64,000 bases of DNA from an uncultured Clostridia bacterium (GCA_944387315.1 CALXEL010000074.1:1-64000), one strand, 5' to 3'; positions 1 through 8,957 are shown, numbered from the stretch's first letter. Made by a program: numbers and translations. The notes: generated by a model from the sequence alone, not told the origin.

Positions 1-324
1 GTACATTATCTGGGCACCTCGGTTCCAGTGGAAAAACTGGTCAACGCCGCCATCGAGCTCAATGCGGACGCTATGTTGGCTTCCACCATCATCAGCCATG
101 ACGACATCCACTACAAAAATATCGAAAACATCGACCGGATTGCCCGGGAGATGGGGGTACGGGATAAACTGATCTTTGTGGCAGGTGGAACTCAGGTTTC
201 TCCTGAGCTTGCGGTACAGCATGGCGCCGACGCTGGATTTACCCGGGGCAGCAAGGGTGTCCATGTAGCTACTTTCTTAGTAAAACGCCGGCTTGAAAAA
301 GAGAAAGAGGCCGGTGCAAAATAG
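1..324 (+). CDS. oraE: D-ornithine 4,5-aminomutase, large subunit (C-terminal fragment)
   Basis: Only the last 107 codons lie in the window; the reading frame is open from base 1, so the gene is cut by the window edge and not broken. The piece matches the cobalamin-binding end of OraE, which with OraS moves the terminal amino group of D-ornithine to C4 using adenosylcobalamin and PLP, giving 2,4-diaminopentanoate. Visible family signatures are HYLGTSVPVEKLV, the STIISHDDIHYKN segment and GGTQVSPELAVQHGADAGF followed by GSKGVHVATFLVK. It lies 43 bp before the GlmL-related gene and probably in the same operon. The family call is strong; the residues that bind PLP are outside the window. Confidence 0.93.
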   Translation, partial: VHYLGTSVPVEKLVNAAIELNADAMLASTIISHDDIHYKNIENIDRIAREMGVRDKLIFVAGGTQVSPELAVQHGADAGFTRGSKGVHVATFLVKRRLEKEKEAGAK

Positions 325-367
325 GGAAAACGCGAACCATTCAAAAAAAGGCGGAGGTGTTAGGACC

Positions 368-1753
368 ATGAAAATTGATGTTCTTGTGGCGGAAATTGGT
401 TCCACCACTACAGTAATGAACGCGTTTCATGGCATTGCCCAGGGAAAACCTGTGTTTCTGGGCCAAGCCCAGGCTCCTACTTCAGTGCGGGACGGAGACG
501 TACGGATTGGGTTGGAGCAGGCTCTAAAAGCTTTGGAGGAGAAGCTGGGCGCCTCCCCATTGGAATACGGTGAGATGTACGCCACCTCCAGTGCCGCTGG
601 GGGGCTTCGGATGACTGTCCATGGGTTGGTCTACGACATGACCGTCCGGGCGGCCAAGGAAGCCGCATTGGGTGCAGGAGCCAACCTGCATCTCACCACC
701 GCGGGTAAACTGCGGGAGAGCGATTTGGCCGAGATACGCCGGATCAATCCCAATCTGATTCTGCTGGCAGGCGGTACCGACTACGGCGAAAGAGAGACCG
801 CCCTCTACAACGCCAGGCAGCTTTGCTGCCTGGCTATGCCGGCTCCTGTGATCTATGCTGGTAATATTCAAAACCAAGCGGAAATCCGTCAGATGTTTAA
901 AGAGGCGGGGATTACTGGCTATTTTACCGAAAATGTTTACCCAAGGCTGGATGAGCTCAACATTGAGCCCACCCGGAAAATTATTCACCAGGTGTTTGAG
1001 GAGCACATCACCAAAGCCCCAGGCATGGAGCATGTGCGGGATTTGGTGACAGGTTCCATTATGCCCACCCCTGGTGCGGTGATGGAGTGCACCCAGCTGC
1101 TCTACCGGATGATTGGGGATTTAGTAGTGCTGGATGTGGGAGGCGCCACTACCGATGTCCACTCGGTGACCGAGGGCTCTGAGGAGATCACCAGCATCCA
1201 GATTTCTCCGGAACCACTGGCTAAACGGACAGTGGAGGGGGATTTGGGGGTCTATGTCAATGCCCACAGCCTGGCAGATATGGTGGGCTATGACGTTCTG
1301 ACCCGGGAGACTGGGGTGGATGTGGAGGAAGTGCTCAGCCGGTACAAGCCCATCCCCGATGACGAGGACCACCGCAAGCTGACCTGTCAGCTCACCTGGC
1401 ACGCCGCGTCGATGGCTCTGAGCCGTCACGCTGGCCGGCTGCGGAGCACCTACGGTTCCTCTGGGCGGCAGATGTATGCCGAAGGCAAAGACTTGACGCA
1501 AATTCGGTGGCTGGTGGCCACTGGCGGGGCCCTCACCCGGTTGCCGGGGCGGGAGTGGATTCTGGAGAACCTCAAGCAGCTGGGAGTGAGCGGAAAACTG
1601 CTCTATCCCAAAGCTGACAGGATCCGCACTCTGGAGGACAGGGATTACATCATGGCTTCTCTGGGCGTACTTTCCCTGCGGTATCCCCAGGCAGCTGGCC
1701 AACTGCTGGCCCAGAGTCTTGGCCTTTCGGAAGATTGTGAGAAGGGGGAGTGA
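368..1753 (+). CDS. GlmL-related ornithine degradation protein (MutL/GlmL ASKHA family)
   Basis: 461-residue member of the GlmL/MutL family, actin-like ATPases found beside cobalamin-dependent mutases and thought to act as their reactivation or maintenance factors (family knowledge; no direct proof here). Phosphate-binding type motifs are visible: EIGSTTTVMNAF near the N-terminus, LLAGGTDYGE around residue 133, VLDVGGATTDVHSV around residue 255, and LVATGGALTRL near residue 380. The start is ATG 368 behind GGAGGTG; the longer open frame from 293 overlaps oraE and lacks a better site. It lies between oraE and ornithine racemase, which fits a role in keeping the aminomutase active. It ends 5 bp before the racemase start. 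Confidence 0.88.
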   Translation: MKIDVLVAEIGSTTTVMNAFHGIAQGKPVFLGQAQAPTSVRDGDVRIGLEQALKALEEKLGASPLEYGEMYATSSAAGGLRMTVHGLVYDMTVRAAKEAALGAGANLHLTTAGKLRESDLAEIRRINPNLILLAGGTDYGERETALYNARQLCCLAMPAPVIYAGNIQNQAEIRQMFKEAGITGYFTENVYPRLDELNIEPTRKIIHQVFEEHITKAPGMEHVRDLVTGSIMPTPGAVMECTQLLYRMIGDLVVLDVGGATTDVHSVTEGSEEITSIQISPEPLAKRTVEGDLGVYVNAHSLADMVGYDVLTRETGVDVEEVLSRYKPIPDDEDHRKLTCQLTWHAASMALSRHAGRLRSTYGSSGRQMYAEGKDLTQIRWLVATGGALTRLPGREWILENLKQLGVSGKLLYPKADRIRTLEDRDYIMASLGVLSLRYPQAAGQLLAQSLGLSEDCEKGE

Positions 1754-1758
1754 AATCA

Positions 1759-2820
1759 GTGCCCCGAATGTTTATTCATCTGGACAAATTGGCTTATAAC
1801 GCGGCTGTTCTTGCCCGTCGATGTCATGACCAGGGTATCAGTGCCGCGGTTGTTACCAAGGGGTTTTGTGCTGATCCCCACATGGTGGAGGTATTAGAAA
1901 ATTCGCCGGTAGATTATTTGGCCGACTCCCGATTGGAAAATTTTCGTCGGTACCCCAGCCACAACAAGCCCAGAATCCTGCTGCGTCTGCCGGAAATTTC
2001 CCGGGCCAGTGAGGTGGTGGAGCTCTGTGAGATCAGTCTCAACTCCCAACAGGAAACTCTTTTGGCCTTAAATCAGGCGGCCTGTGCCGCAGGAAAGACT
2101 CATGGGGTTATTCTCATGGTTGATGTGGGAGATTTGCGTGAGGGAATCTATTATGACCAGCCAGAGAAAATTTGGAAAACCATAGAATTTATTCTTTCCC
2201 TGCCATCCCTTTCCTTTATGGGGATGGGGCTCAATCTTACCTGTTATGGGTCTATCATCCCTACCAGGGAGAATATTGGGCGCCTTTGTGGACTTGCAAA
2301 AGAAGCGGAAAAACGGTATGATATTTCCATTCCCATTCTGTCGGGAGGAAACTCCAGTTCCTTGCATCTCCTTTATGATGGGCAGCTGCCAGAGGAAATT
2401 ACCAATCTCCGATTGGGCGAGGCGGTGCTCCGGGGGTATGAATCCGCCTATCACCAGCGTTTACAGGACTTACAAACCGATGCAATACAGCTGGAAGCGG
2501 AAATAATCGAACGGCAGTATAAGCCCTCCTATCCTGATGGAGAGGTGGGATACAATGCCTTTGGGGAGCGGGAGACCTTTACCAATATAGGGCGGCGAAT
2601 GAGAGCTATTTTGGCTGTTGGCCGTCAGGATACTGAACCGTCCGGCCTCAGTTGTCTGACCCCTGGGGTTACAGTGGTTGGAGCCAGTTCCGATCACATG
2701 ATTGTAGATGTAACGGAGGCACAGGGCTGCCAGGTGGGGGATGTACTTCGGTTTTCCATGTCCTATGGTGCGATTTTAAGAGGCTTTACCAGCCAGTATG
2801 TAGAACGTATTTATCTATAG
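1759..2820 (+). CDS. orr: Ornithine racemase (PLP-dependent, alanine racemase N-terminal fold)
   Basis: 353-residue protein of the alanine/ornithine racemase family. It interconverts L- and D-ornithine, supplying the D-isomer that OraSE needs. Family signatures: VVTKGFCAD near residue 30, where the lysine is the likely PLP Schiff-base residue; DYLADSRLENF; MVDVGDLREG; GMGLNLTCYG; and SGGNSSSLHLL, a phosphate-binding stretch. The C-terminal part carries GYNAFGERETF and a short barrel typical of this subfamily. GTG 1759 is chosen because AGGGGGAG lies 8 bases upstream; GTG 1750 would place the ribosome site inside the start. Position directly after the GlmL-related gene supports the ornithine assignment over alanine. 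Confidence 0.88.
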   Translation: MPRMFIHLDKLAYNAAVLARRCHDQGISAAVVTKGFCADPHMVEVLENSPVDYLADSRLENFRRYPSHNKPRILLRLPEISRASEVVELCEISLNSQQETLLALNQAACAAGKTHGVILMVDVGDLREGIYYDQPEKIWKTIEFILSLPSLSFMGMGLNLTCYGSIIPTRENIGRLCGLAKEAEKRYDISIPILSGGNSSSLHLLYDGQLPEEITNLRLGEAVLRGYESAYHQRLQDLQTDAIQLEAEIIERQYKPSYPDGEVGYNAFGERETFTNIGRRMRAILAVGRQDTEPSGLSCLTPGVTVVGASSDHMIVDVTEAQGCQVGDVLRFSMSYGAILRGFTSQYVERIYL

Positions 2821-2857
2821 GCGTTTGTTACTATCATCCAGAAATGAGGTATGTCAG

Positions 2858-3952
2858 ATGAACCAGCAAAATCTTGCCAAGATCAAAGAGCTGCGCAAGC
2901 TGCTTCACCAAAACGCGGAACCCTCCTGCCAAGAGGTAAAAACCAGGGCTATTTTGCAGCAGTTTCTCAAAGAAAATACCAGCCTGGAAATCGTAGACCG
3001 GGGCCGTTGGTTTTATGCGGTTCATCGGGAGGGTAATGACCTGCCGGGCATTGCTTTCCGGGCAGATTTTGACGCCATTATTGCTGCCAATGGTCAGCCG
3101 GCTCATCTGTGCGGCCATGATGGGCACAGCGCCGGCCTGGCTGGCGTAGCGTTGGAGCTGGAAGGAAAAACTTTCGGTAAGAATATTTTCCTGCTGTTTC
3201 AGCACGCGGAGGAAAATGGCGCTGGAGCCATTGAGTGCTGTGATATGCTGCGTACTGAAAAAATTCAGGAGATATATGGCTGGCACAATTACTCTGGCAT
3301 GCCCAAAGGTGCCATTGTCCTAAAAGATGGTGTAGTGATGAGCGCTTCCATGGGTATGACCATTGCCTTTGAGGGACGACAGTCCCATGCCTCTGAGCCA
3401 GAGAGGGGTATCAACCCTGCCTTTGCCATTGCCCGGATCATCGACAATATTGACGAATTTATCAAACCAGACCAGTATAGCGGTATGGTTCTCTGTACAG
3501 TGATTGGCACCACAGTAGGTGCTCCAACCTTTGGAGTATCCCCCAGCAAAGGCGAGTTATGGCTGACCATCCGGGCCCATCGGGACGAGGATCTAAACAA
3601 ACTAAAGCAAAGGATTATTGATTTTACCCAGGGGCAGTGTAAGGAGATGGGGATGTCCTGTTCCTTCTCTTACTGCGATGTCTTCCCTGACACCACCAAT
3701 CACAAAGCTTGTGCCGACAAGGTGCGGCAGATGTGCCAGGAACAGAGCTTCCCCTTGGTGGAGATGCCGGAACCCAAGCGGGGTTCTGAAGATTTTGGCC
3801 ATTATCTAAAGTTGATTCCAGGAGCTTTCTATTTTATTGGAGATGGGGAAGATCACCCCAATCTTCATTCTCAAGCCTTTGAGTTTCCAGATGAAATTCT
3901 GGAGCGAGGGGTAGAAAGCTTTCTGGCGTTGGCCAAAATGGAAATGCTGTAA
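2858..3952 (+). CDS. M20-family amidohydrolase
   Basis: 364-residue metallopeptidase-like amidohydrolase of the M20 (hippurate/N-acyl amino acid hydrolase) family, expected to use one or two divalent metals to release acyl groups from amino acids. Metal and catalytic regions can be seen: FRADFDAI, LCGHDGHSAG (H-x-D-like metal ligands), QHAEENGAGA (catalytic Glu pair) and, near the C-terminus, GSEDFGHY. The lid/dimerisation domain with GRQSHASEPERG is present. The start at ATG 2858 has GAGGT upstream. It follows ornithine racemase after 37 bp, so it may release ornithine or a related amino acid from an acylated source; the substrate is inference. Confidence 0.85.
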   Translation: MNQQNLAKIKELRKLLHQNAEPSCQEVKTRAILQQFLKENTSLEIVDRGRWFYAVHREGNDLPGIAFRADFDAIIAANGQPAHLCGHDGHSAGLAGVALELEGKTFGKNIFLLFQHAEENGAGAIECCDMLRTEKIQEIYGWHNYSGMPKGAIVLKDGVVMSASMGMTIAFEGRQSHASEPERGINPAFAIARIIDNIDEFIKPDQYSGMVLCTVIGTTVGAPTFGVSPSKGELWLTIRAHRDEDLNKLKQRIIDFTQGQCKEMGMSCSFSYCDVFPDTTNHKACADKVRQMCQEQSFPLVEMPEPKRGSEDFGHYLKLIPGAFYFIGDGEDHPNLHSQAFEFPDEILERGVESFLALAKMEML

Positions 3953-3962
3953 ACAATCTATA

Positions 3963-3998
3963 AAACGGGCGGAAGTTTTCAAAACTTCCGCCCGTTTC
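3963..3998. terminator. Intrinsic terminator between convergent genes
   Basis: A 17-bp GC-rich stem reads AAACGGGCGGAAGTTTT, then CA, then the complementary AAAACTTCCGCCCGTTT. The T-run on the plus strand is short (TTTCTATT) and the minus strand has TTTTAT, so it can serve both the ornithine operon and the convergent permease gene. Confidence 0.85.
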
Positions 3999-4050
3999 TA
4001 TTAAAATCGTAATTAATTGCTGTCAAAATTATATGTAAAGTTAAACTGCT

Positions 4051-4881
4051 TTACAAAGCCGATAAGGCTTGTAATACAATTCCCAGACCGCTGGCGCTGG
4101 CAAAGAGTATCAGGGTAATCACTATATTTTGCTTTCTGTTTGGATTGGAGCGGAAAAGAACCACCAACCCTAATCCGGTTACGCTGGAAAGCCCAGCGGC
4201 CAGACTGGCAAAGGAGAGGGCACCAGAAAGATAGAGCTCCCCAATCAGTACACTGGCGGCACAGTTGGGAATCATCCCAATGACAGCTGCGATCACTGGC
4301 TGAAACAGGCCAGCGGACCCCAGCAGCTGAGCAATCATATTTTCTCCAAAGTATGCCATCACCAAATTGATACAGAAGGCGAACAGCAGTAAATACAGTG
4401 TCAGATTACTGGTGTGAGCCAAAGCCGCCTTCCAGGGAATCCCTGACTCAGCCTCTTCCTCGGGGGAGCAGTCCAGTTGGCTGGGATGCTCCAGAGAAGT
4501 GGTTCGGTTGAACAGCAGGCCAAGCAGGACGGCCAATACCAAACGCAGGCCAATCACCTGTATGAGAGCGCTGCGGCCCTGAGATGTGGTCAGCAGCACA
4601 AAGAAAGCTTCATCGCTGGTGGAGAGGAAAACCGCCAACAGTGTGCCCAGCGAAATAATGCGGCCGGCATACAGGTTTGCCGCCATGGCCGAAAATCCAC
4701 ACTGGGGAATCACACCCAGCAGAGCGCCGAACAGGGGTCCTACTGGCCCGGAATGGGTCAATGCCCGAATAAAACGATCCGATTGGCGTTGTTCTGTCAA
4801 TTCCACCACCAGACACGCGATAAATAAAAAAGGCAGCATTTTTCCGATATCCAGCAGGGTATCTGTCAAAATGTCCAGCAC
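4051..4881 (-). CDS. Polytopic permease of the ArsP_2 / putative manganese transporter family
   Basis: 276-residue membrane protein with about eight hydrophobic segments and two repeat halves, each with a GxxPQCGFSAMAANLYAGR-like or GMIPNCAASVLIGELYLSG-like segment. This internal duplication and the P-x-C-G/P-N-C-A motifs are typical of the ArsP_2 permease family, often labelled as putative manganese or arsenic efflux. The longer open frame to 4959 overlaps the upstream thioesterase; GTG 4881 follows GGGGGAA by a few bases and sits just after the thioesterase stop, so I use it. Co-transcription with the thioesterase is likely. The transported ion cannot be told from sequence alone. Confidence 0.75.
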   Translation of the reverse strand: MLDILTDTLLDIGKMLPFLFIACLVVELTEQRQSDRFIRALTHSGPVGPLFGALLGVIPQCGFSAMAANLYAGRIISLGTLLAVFLSTSDEAFFVLLTTSQGRSALIQVIGLRLVLAVLLGLLFNRTTSLEHPSQLDCSPEEEAESGIPWKAALAHTSNLTLYLLLFAFCINLVMAYFGENMIAQLLGSAGLFQPVIAAVIGMIPNCAASVLIGELYLSGALSFASLAAGLSSVTGLGLVVLFRSNPNRKQNIVITLILFASASGLGIVLQALSAL

Positions 4882-4898
4882 GAAAATTCCCCCATCTG

Positions 4899-5375
4899 TC
4901 AGAACTGCTCGATACGGCGCTGTTTTCTCAGTTGGTTGCGCCGTTTCCCAGCCTCCCACTCTTGACGTTCCTCATCCGTTTCCAAAATCAGCTGAGGTAC
5001 TGGTGTAGGGTGTTCATTGGCGTCTAACGCCACCATAACCAGATAGGCCTGATTGACCAGCTGTTTTTCTCCCGATAGGCTTTCCACAAAGGTATTGACC
5101 CGTACCTCCATGGAAGTGGTACCCACATAGGTGATCTGTCCCTCCAAAACAATTGTGTTATTGATATAGGCGGCAGCCTTGAACTGTAGGTTATCCACCG
5201 CTACAGTGGTCACTTCACAATTGCAGTGCCGGCGGGCTACCACAGCAGATACCACGTCGATCCACTCCATCAGTTTGCCGCCAAAGAGACGGCCCATGCC
5301 GTTAATTTCACCATTCATTACAATCTGAACCTGTTGTACCTTGGATTCAGATACTTTTTTGGCTGTTGTTTGCAT
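4899..5375 (-). CDS. Acyl-CoA thioesterase (hotdog fold)
   Basis: 158-residue hotdog-fold thioesterase of the YciA/acyl-CoA hydrolase type, hydrolysing acyl-CoA thioesters in the cytoplasm. The characteristic N-terminal region runs NGEINGMGRLFGGKLMEWIDVVSAVVARRH, where the N-G-M-G-R-L-F-G-G-x-L-M-E-W-I-D pattern is the family signature and the Asp is the usual catalytic residue. Further conserved parts are VDNLQF and VGTTSMEVRVNTFVE. The C-terminal tail is basic (RRNQLRKQRRIEQF). The permease start lies 17 bp beyond its stop. The chain-length preference cannot be read from the sequence. Confidence 0.87.
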   Translation of the reverse strand: MQTTAKKVSESKVQQVQIVMNGEINGMGRLFGGKLMEWIDVVSAVVARRHCNCEVTTVAVDNLQFKAAAYINNTIVLEGQITYVGTTSMEVRVNTFVESLSGEKQLVNQAYLVMVALDANEHPTPVPQLILETDEERQEWEAGKRRNQLRKQRRIEQF

Positions 5376-5530
5376 TTTTTCACCGCATTTCCTTGTCTAG
5401 ATTTCTCAATATAATATTATATTATAACATAGATTGTATCTCTTTGTCAGAAAATTCCCATTTTCTATCTTCCCCGAAATTTCCACTGATAACCTTGCAG
5501 TTTTGTCACAATCTAACCTTGGGTGATTGG

Positions 5531-5935
5531 ATGAGCGGATGGAAACAAAGTGGAATTCTTTTCTTTATCGGTGCAGGGGGATACAATCTGCTAGAGCTCT
5601 GCTGGCGTGGATATACACACTGGTCCATGGGTTTGGCAGGTGGCATTTGTTTTGCGCTGATTTATTGGACAGGTATTTGGCATCCCCATATGTGCCGGCT
5701 GCAGAGGTGTTTGCTGGGGTCCGGCATTATTACTTCGGTAGAATTTACCTTTGGTTGTGTGTTCAATTTGGTACTGGGATGGAATATATGGGATTATTCC
5801 CAGCAGCCCTTTCATTTTATGGGACAAATTTGTCTGTTGTATTCGATATTGTGGTTTTTGCTTTGTATGCCAGTTACCTTTTTGGGAGACTGGCTCAAAG
5901 AGAAAATGTATCTGCCTCGCCATAAGGAATCTTGA
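5531..5935 (+). CDS. Small membrane protein, putative ABC-transporter type IV (CmpB-like) family
   Basis: 134-residue protein with about four membrane segments: GILFFIGAGGYNLLELCWRG, GLAGGICFALIYW, ITSVEFTFGCVFNLVLGW and LLYSILWFLLCMPVTFL. The order of features, with an early NLLE, VEFTFG, LGWNIWDYS and an aromatic-rich GQICLLYSILWF, resembles the PF06541 putative ABC-transporter type IV proteins common in Clostridia; these have no proven function. ATG 5531 is preferred to an upstream in-frame start at 5366 because the extra 55 residues run through AT-rich intergenic sequence and look non-coding. The ribosome site (GGGTGA) is weak. Confidence 0.65.
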   Translation: MSGWKQSGILFFIGAGGYNLLELCWRGYTHWSMGLAGGICFALIYWTGIWHPHMCRLQRCLLGSGIITSVEFTFGCVFNLVLGWNIWDYSQQPFHFMGQICLLYSILWFLLCMPVTFLGDWLKEKMYLPRHKES

Positions 5936-6004
5936 GTCCTACATGCCCTTTTTACGCAAGTTTTCATATGCCAAGACATAGAGTAAAAAGGGAGGTGAAT
6001 ACAT

Positions 6005-6211
6005 TTGAATTGGAAGCAGGCAACTTTGGGGGAATTGCTGGTTCGTCCGGAGGTACAAGAGTGTCTCCGGCAAAAATTCCCCACACTGCCAGTACATAAA
6101 ATACCACCGTTATTTTACAAAATGCAGGTGGATCAGGCCATGAAATATGGACGGCATTTTTTGTCTTCTCAGGAACTTTCCCAGCTCATAGAGGAGCTGG
6201 AAAACTTGTAG
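6005..6211 (+). CDS. Small hypothetical protein (68 aa)
   Basis: A 68-codon frame with TTG start, preceded by a very good ribosome site (GGGAGGTGA at 5990-5998). The protein begins MNWKQATLGELLVRPEVQECLRQ and ends in an amphipathic helix (SQELSQLIEELENL); it has no membrane segment or metal motif. Composition is like a compact helical domain. I do not recognise a characterised family. The strong ribosome site and the complete frame make it a likely real gene. Confidence 0.55.
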   Translation: MNWKQATLGELLVRPEVQECLRQKFPTLPVHKIPPLFYKMQVDQAMKYGRHFLSSQELSQLIEELENL

Positions 6212-6239
6212 TTTGGAGGAGGCAAAACCTATTTTGGAT

Positions 6240-6274
6240 AAAAAAATGCCGCACCCACTATTGCAGGCACAGCA
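6240..6274 (-). terminator. Intrinsic terminator of tRNA-Val
   Basis: On the minus strand, TGCTGTGCC pairs with GGTGCGGCA (three G-U pairs) around a 10-base loop, and is followed by at least six T. It begins 5 bases after the encoded CCA end of the tRNA. Confidence 0.7.
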
Positions 6275-6278
6275 CCCC

Positions 6279-6354
6279 TGGTGGACGATAACGGACTCGA
6301 ACCGCTGACCCTTCGCACGTCAAGCGAATGCTCTACCAGCTGAGCTAATCGTCC
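6279..6354 (-). tRNA. tRNA-Val (anticodon GAC)
   Basis: A 76-base cloverleaf on the minus strand. The acceptor stem GGACGAT pairs with ATCGTCC; discriminator A and an encoded CCA follow. The D-arm carries AGCTCAGCTGGTAGAGC. The anticodon stem TTCGC/GCGAA encloses loop TTGACGT, giving anticodon GAC (valine GTC/GTT). The T-arm contains GGTTCGAGTCC. It stands alone, with its own promoter and terminator. Confidence 0.96.
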
Positions 6355-6385
6355 AAATATGAACTTTGTGAATCGAACGTCATTC

Positions 6386-6414
6386 ATTTTACTACAGGAT
6401 TTGCCAAAATGCAA
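6386..6414 (-). promoter_or_regulatory. Promoter of tRNA-Val
   Basis: On the minus strand: -35 TTGCAT (6409-6414), 17-bp spacer, -10 TAAAAT (6386-6391). The tRNA 5' end lies about 30 bases downstream. Confidence 0.6.
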
Positions 6415-6517
6415 GAGCAGCCTTCATTTTTTACTCTTATACTAAAAAAATAAATGAAAAATTGTACAATTTATCTGGTTTTGCCTATGGGATCTGCGCA
6501 TTTGCCTGCAAAATCTA

Positions 6518-6546
6518 TTGTGAGAAATACCAAGATATGCTATAAT
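6518..6546 (+). promoter_or_regulatory. Promoter of the ruvC operon
   Basis: -35 TTGTGA (6518-6523), 17-bp spacer, -10 TATAAT (6541-6546), 53 bases before the ruvC ATG. It is the only strong promoter I see ahead of the 10-kb co-directional run that follows. Confidence 0.7.
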
Positions 6547-6599
6547 ATCTTAAATATGTGCCTGAATTCTGCTGAGAAAGAAGGTGCCGCAGGCAGTAT

Positions 6600-7247
6600 A
6601 TGAGAATTCTTGGAATTGACCCTGGATATGCGATTGTAGGATATGGGGCCATTGAATATGAGGGCAACCAGTTCACCACTTTGGCGTATGGTGCTGTAAC
6701 CACTCAGGCCGGTGTTCCCTTCGAGCGCCGGATAGAGCAGGTTTATGATGGCGTGTGCCAGGTGATCGACTGCTATAAACCAGAGGCTATCAGTATTGAG
6801 CAGCTGTTTTTTACCACAAACCAGAAGACAGCCATCATGGTGGCCCAAGCCAGAGGAGTGGTGCTTCTGGCAGCCATGAAACGGGGAATTCCAATTTTTG
6901 AGTATACCCCTCTGCAGGTAAAGCAATCGGTGGTGGGATATGGCAAGGCGGTGAAGCATCAGGTGATGGAGATGACCAGGATACTTCTGCACCTGAAAGA
7001 GGTCCCCAAGCCTGATGACGCGGCGGACGCTTTGGCCATTGCCATCTGCCATGCCCACGCTGCGGGATCTTCTATCAATAAAAATATGATTTTACAGGCC
7101 GTCGGGAAGAAACCACTGTATGATTCCAAAGGCGGAAATCTTACCGATGGACAGAGAAATTTGCTTCGGGCTATCGCTGCCAGCGAGGAAACCGTCAAAG
7201 GAAAATCTACCTCCAAAACATGTGGGGGACGTTCTGCTAAAAAGTAA
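6600..7247 (+). CDS. ruvC: Holliday junction resolvase RuvC
   Basis: 215-residue endonuclease that cuts Holliday junctions after RuvAB migration. The acidic catalytic residues of the RNase H-like fold are visible: D7 in MRILGIDPG, E in SIEQLFF near residue 68, and the paired acids in PDDAADALAIAICH around residues 138-145. The family is usually about 160-175 residues; here an extra basic, lysine-rich C-terminal tail of some 45 residues follows. The ribosome site is modest (AAGGTG). First gene of ruvC-ruvA-ruvB. Confidence 0.96.
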   Translation: MRILGIDPGYAIVGYGAIEYEGNQFTTLAYGAVTTQAGVPFERRIEQVYDGVCQVIDCYKPEAISIEQLFFTTNQKTAIMVAQARGVVLLAAMKRGIPIFEYTPLQVKQSVVGYGKAVKHQVMEMTRILLHLKEVPKPDDAADALAIAICHAHAAGSSINKNMILQAVGKKPLYDSKGGNLTDGQRNLLRAIAASEETVKGKSTSKTCGGRSAKK

Positions 7248-7265
7248 AATGGAGAGAAGTTGACT

Positions 7266-7871
7266 ATGATTTATTCGGTTCGTGGGCCGCTGCTTCATAA
7301 AGAACCTGGTATGGCCGTTGTGGAATGCGCCGGGGTGGGATACAAGTGTTTGACATCTCTGAACACCCTGTCCCGTTTACCTCAGCGGGGGGAGGAGGTC
7401 ACCCTGTTTACCCACTTGAATGTGCGGGAGGACGCGGTGGACCTCTTTGGTTTCTATGACCAGAGCGAGCTTAACTGTTTTAAAATGCTGACTTCGGTTT
7501 CGGGGGTGGGCCCCAAAGCAGGATTGGCCATTCTTTCGGTTTTGTCGCCGGATCAGGTTGCTCTCAGTGTTGTGGGAGGGGATGCCAAAGCTTTGACCAG
7601 AGCCGCTGGCGTCGGTCCCAAACTGGCCCAGAGAATCGTGCTGGAACTAAAGGATAAACTGAAAAATGTGGAACTGGTCTTTGATGGGGAAGAACCAGCA
7701 GCCCATGTCTCGCTGGATGTGGGAAATGCCGGGGAGGCCATCGCGGCTTTGACTGTTTTGGGATACACCCAATCGGAGGCAGCTGGGGCAGTTGCCAGAC
7801 TGGATTCTGCACTGCCAGTGGAAGAACTGATTAAGCGAGCGCTGAAAGCCCTCTCTGGCAGCAAGGCGTAA
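7266..7871 (+). CDS. ruvA: Holliday junction DNA helicase subunit RuvA
   Basis: 201-residue RuvA: tetramer that binds the four-way junction and loads RuvB. N-terminal OB fold begins MIYSVRGPLL; the middle helix-hairpin-helix part has SVSGVGPKAGLAILS and AAGVGPKLAQRIVLELKDKL; the C-terminal RuvB-binding domain has AIAALTVLGYTQSEA. ATG 7266 is chosen (GGAGAG 9 bases upstream) over an in-frame TTG two codons earlier. It begins 18 bp after ruvC. Confidence 0.97.
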   Translation: MIYSVRGPLLHKEPGMAVVECAGVGYKCLTSLNTLSRLPQRGEEVTLFTHLNVREDAVDLFGFYDQSELNCFKMLTSVSGVGPKAGLAILSVLSPDQVALSVVGGDAKALTRAAGVGPKLAQRIVLELKDKLKNVELVFDGEEPAAHVSLDVGNAGEAIAALTVLGYTQSEAAGAVARLDSALPVEELIKRALKALSGSKA

Positions 7872-7892
7872 TGGTACAAGGAGGTGCCAGCT

Positions 7893-8957
7893 GTGGAAAA
7901 TTACGAAATGGATTTTGAAAACCGTATTGTTACGCCGGAATACACCAGTGATGATGGAGAGGGGGAGCTGTCCCTTCGTCCCAAGACCCTGGACGAATAT
8001 ATTGGCCAGGATAAGGCCAAAGAAAACCTTTCGGTTTATATTGAGGCGGCCCGCAAGCGTGGTGAACCTTTGGATCACGTGCTGCTCTATGGCCCTCCTG
8101 GTTTGGGTAAAACCACTCTTTCCACCATTATCGCCAATGAAATGCATGTAAATATCCGGGTCACTTCCGGCCCTGCCATTGAAAAACCGGGAGATCTGGC
8201 GGCGCTTCTTACCAATCTCAATGAGAATGATATTCTTTTTATTGATGAGATTCATCGGCTCAACCGCAGCGTGGAGGAAGTTCTGTATCCTGCCATGGAG
8301 GATTTTGCCCTGGATATCATCATTGGAAAAGGGCCGTCAGCCCGGTCTATCCGGATTGATTTGCCCCACTTTACCCTGGTGGGTGCCACTACCCGGGCAG
8401 GACAGCTGACCGCGCCTCTCCGGGACCGTTTTGGGGTTATCCTGCGCCTGGAGCTGTATGATGTTGCCCAGCTGCAAACCATTGCCATGCGCAGCGCCGG
8501 TATTTTGGGAATCGAGTGCCAGCCGGAAGGGGCCATAGAAATCGCCAAACGCTCCCGGGGAACACCACGAATTGCAAACCGCCTTTTAAAGCGGGTGCGG
8601 GACTTCGCCCAGGTTTTGGGAGATGGAGTCATCACCCGGGAAATTGCCGATACTGCCCTCAACCGCCAGGAAATTGATGAGCTGGGTCTGGATGCTATTG
8701 ACCGGCGAATGCTGCACACCATCATCCGCAACTACGGTGGGGGTCCCGTTGGATTGGAGACCCTCGCAGCCGCTATTGGTGAGGAATCGGTCACCCTGGA
8801 AGATGTTTATGAACCATATTTGATGCAGATTGGCTTTTTGAGCCGTACACCCAGAGGACGTTGTGTAACCCCTCTGGCATATGAACACCTGGGTTTGCAA
8901 GCCCCAGGGACAACTACATCGGCTCCAGAACAGATGGAGCTGGATGATTTTCACTAG
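7893..8957 (+). CDS. ruvB: Holliday junction branch-migration ATPase RuvB
   Basis: 354-residue AAA+ motor. Motifs: [12 protein letters not shown], Walker [10 protein letters not shown] near residue 65, Walker [11 protein letters not shown], sensor 1 VGATTRAG, the arginine-bearing LRDRFGV, and a C-terminal winged helix ([15 protein letters not shown]). GTG 7893 follows AAGGAGG by 8 bases and is better placed than GTG 7884, which overlaps that site. It is 21 bp after ruvA and 21 bp before glmM. Confidence 0.97.
   Translation: MENYEMDFENRIVTPEYTSDDGEGELSLRPKTLDEYIGQDKAKENLSVYIEAARKRGEPLDHVLLYGPPGLGKTTLSTIIANEMHVNIRVTSGPAIEKPGDLAALLTNLNENDILFIDEIHRLNRSVEEVLYPAMEDFALDIIIGKGPSARSIRIDLPHFTLVGATTRAGQLTAPLRDRFGVILRLELYDVAQLQTIAMRSAGILGIECQPEGAIEIAKRSRGTPRIANRLLKRVRDFAQVLGDGVITREIADTALNRQEIDELGLDAIDRRMLHTIIRNYGGGPVGLETLAAAIGEESVTLEDVYEPYLMQIGFLSRTPRGRCVTPLAYEHLGLQAPGTTTSAPEQMELDDFH

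Noticed and set aside
5366-5530. 55-residue N-terminal extension of the CmpB-like membrane protein
   Set aside because: Runs through AT-rich intergenic DNA without a ribosome site; start placed at 5531.
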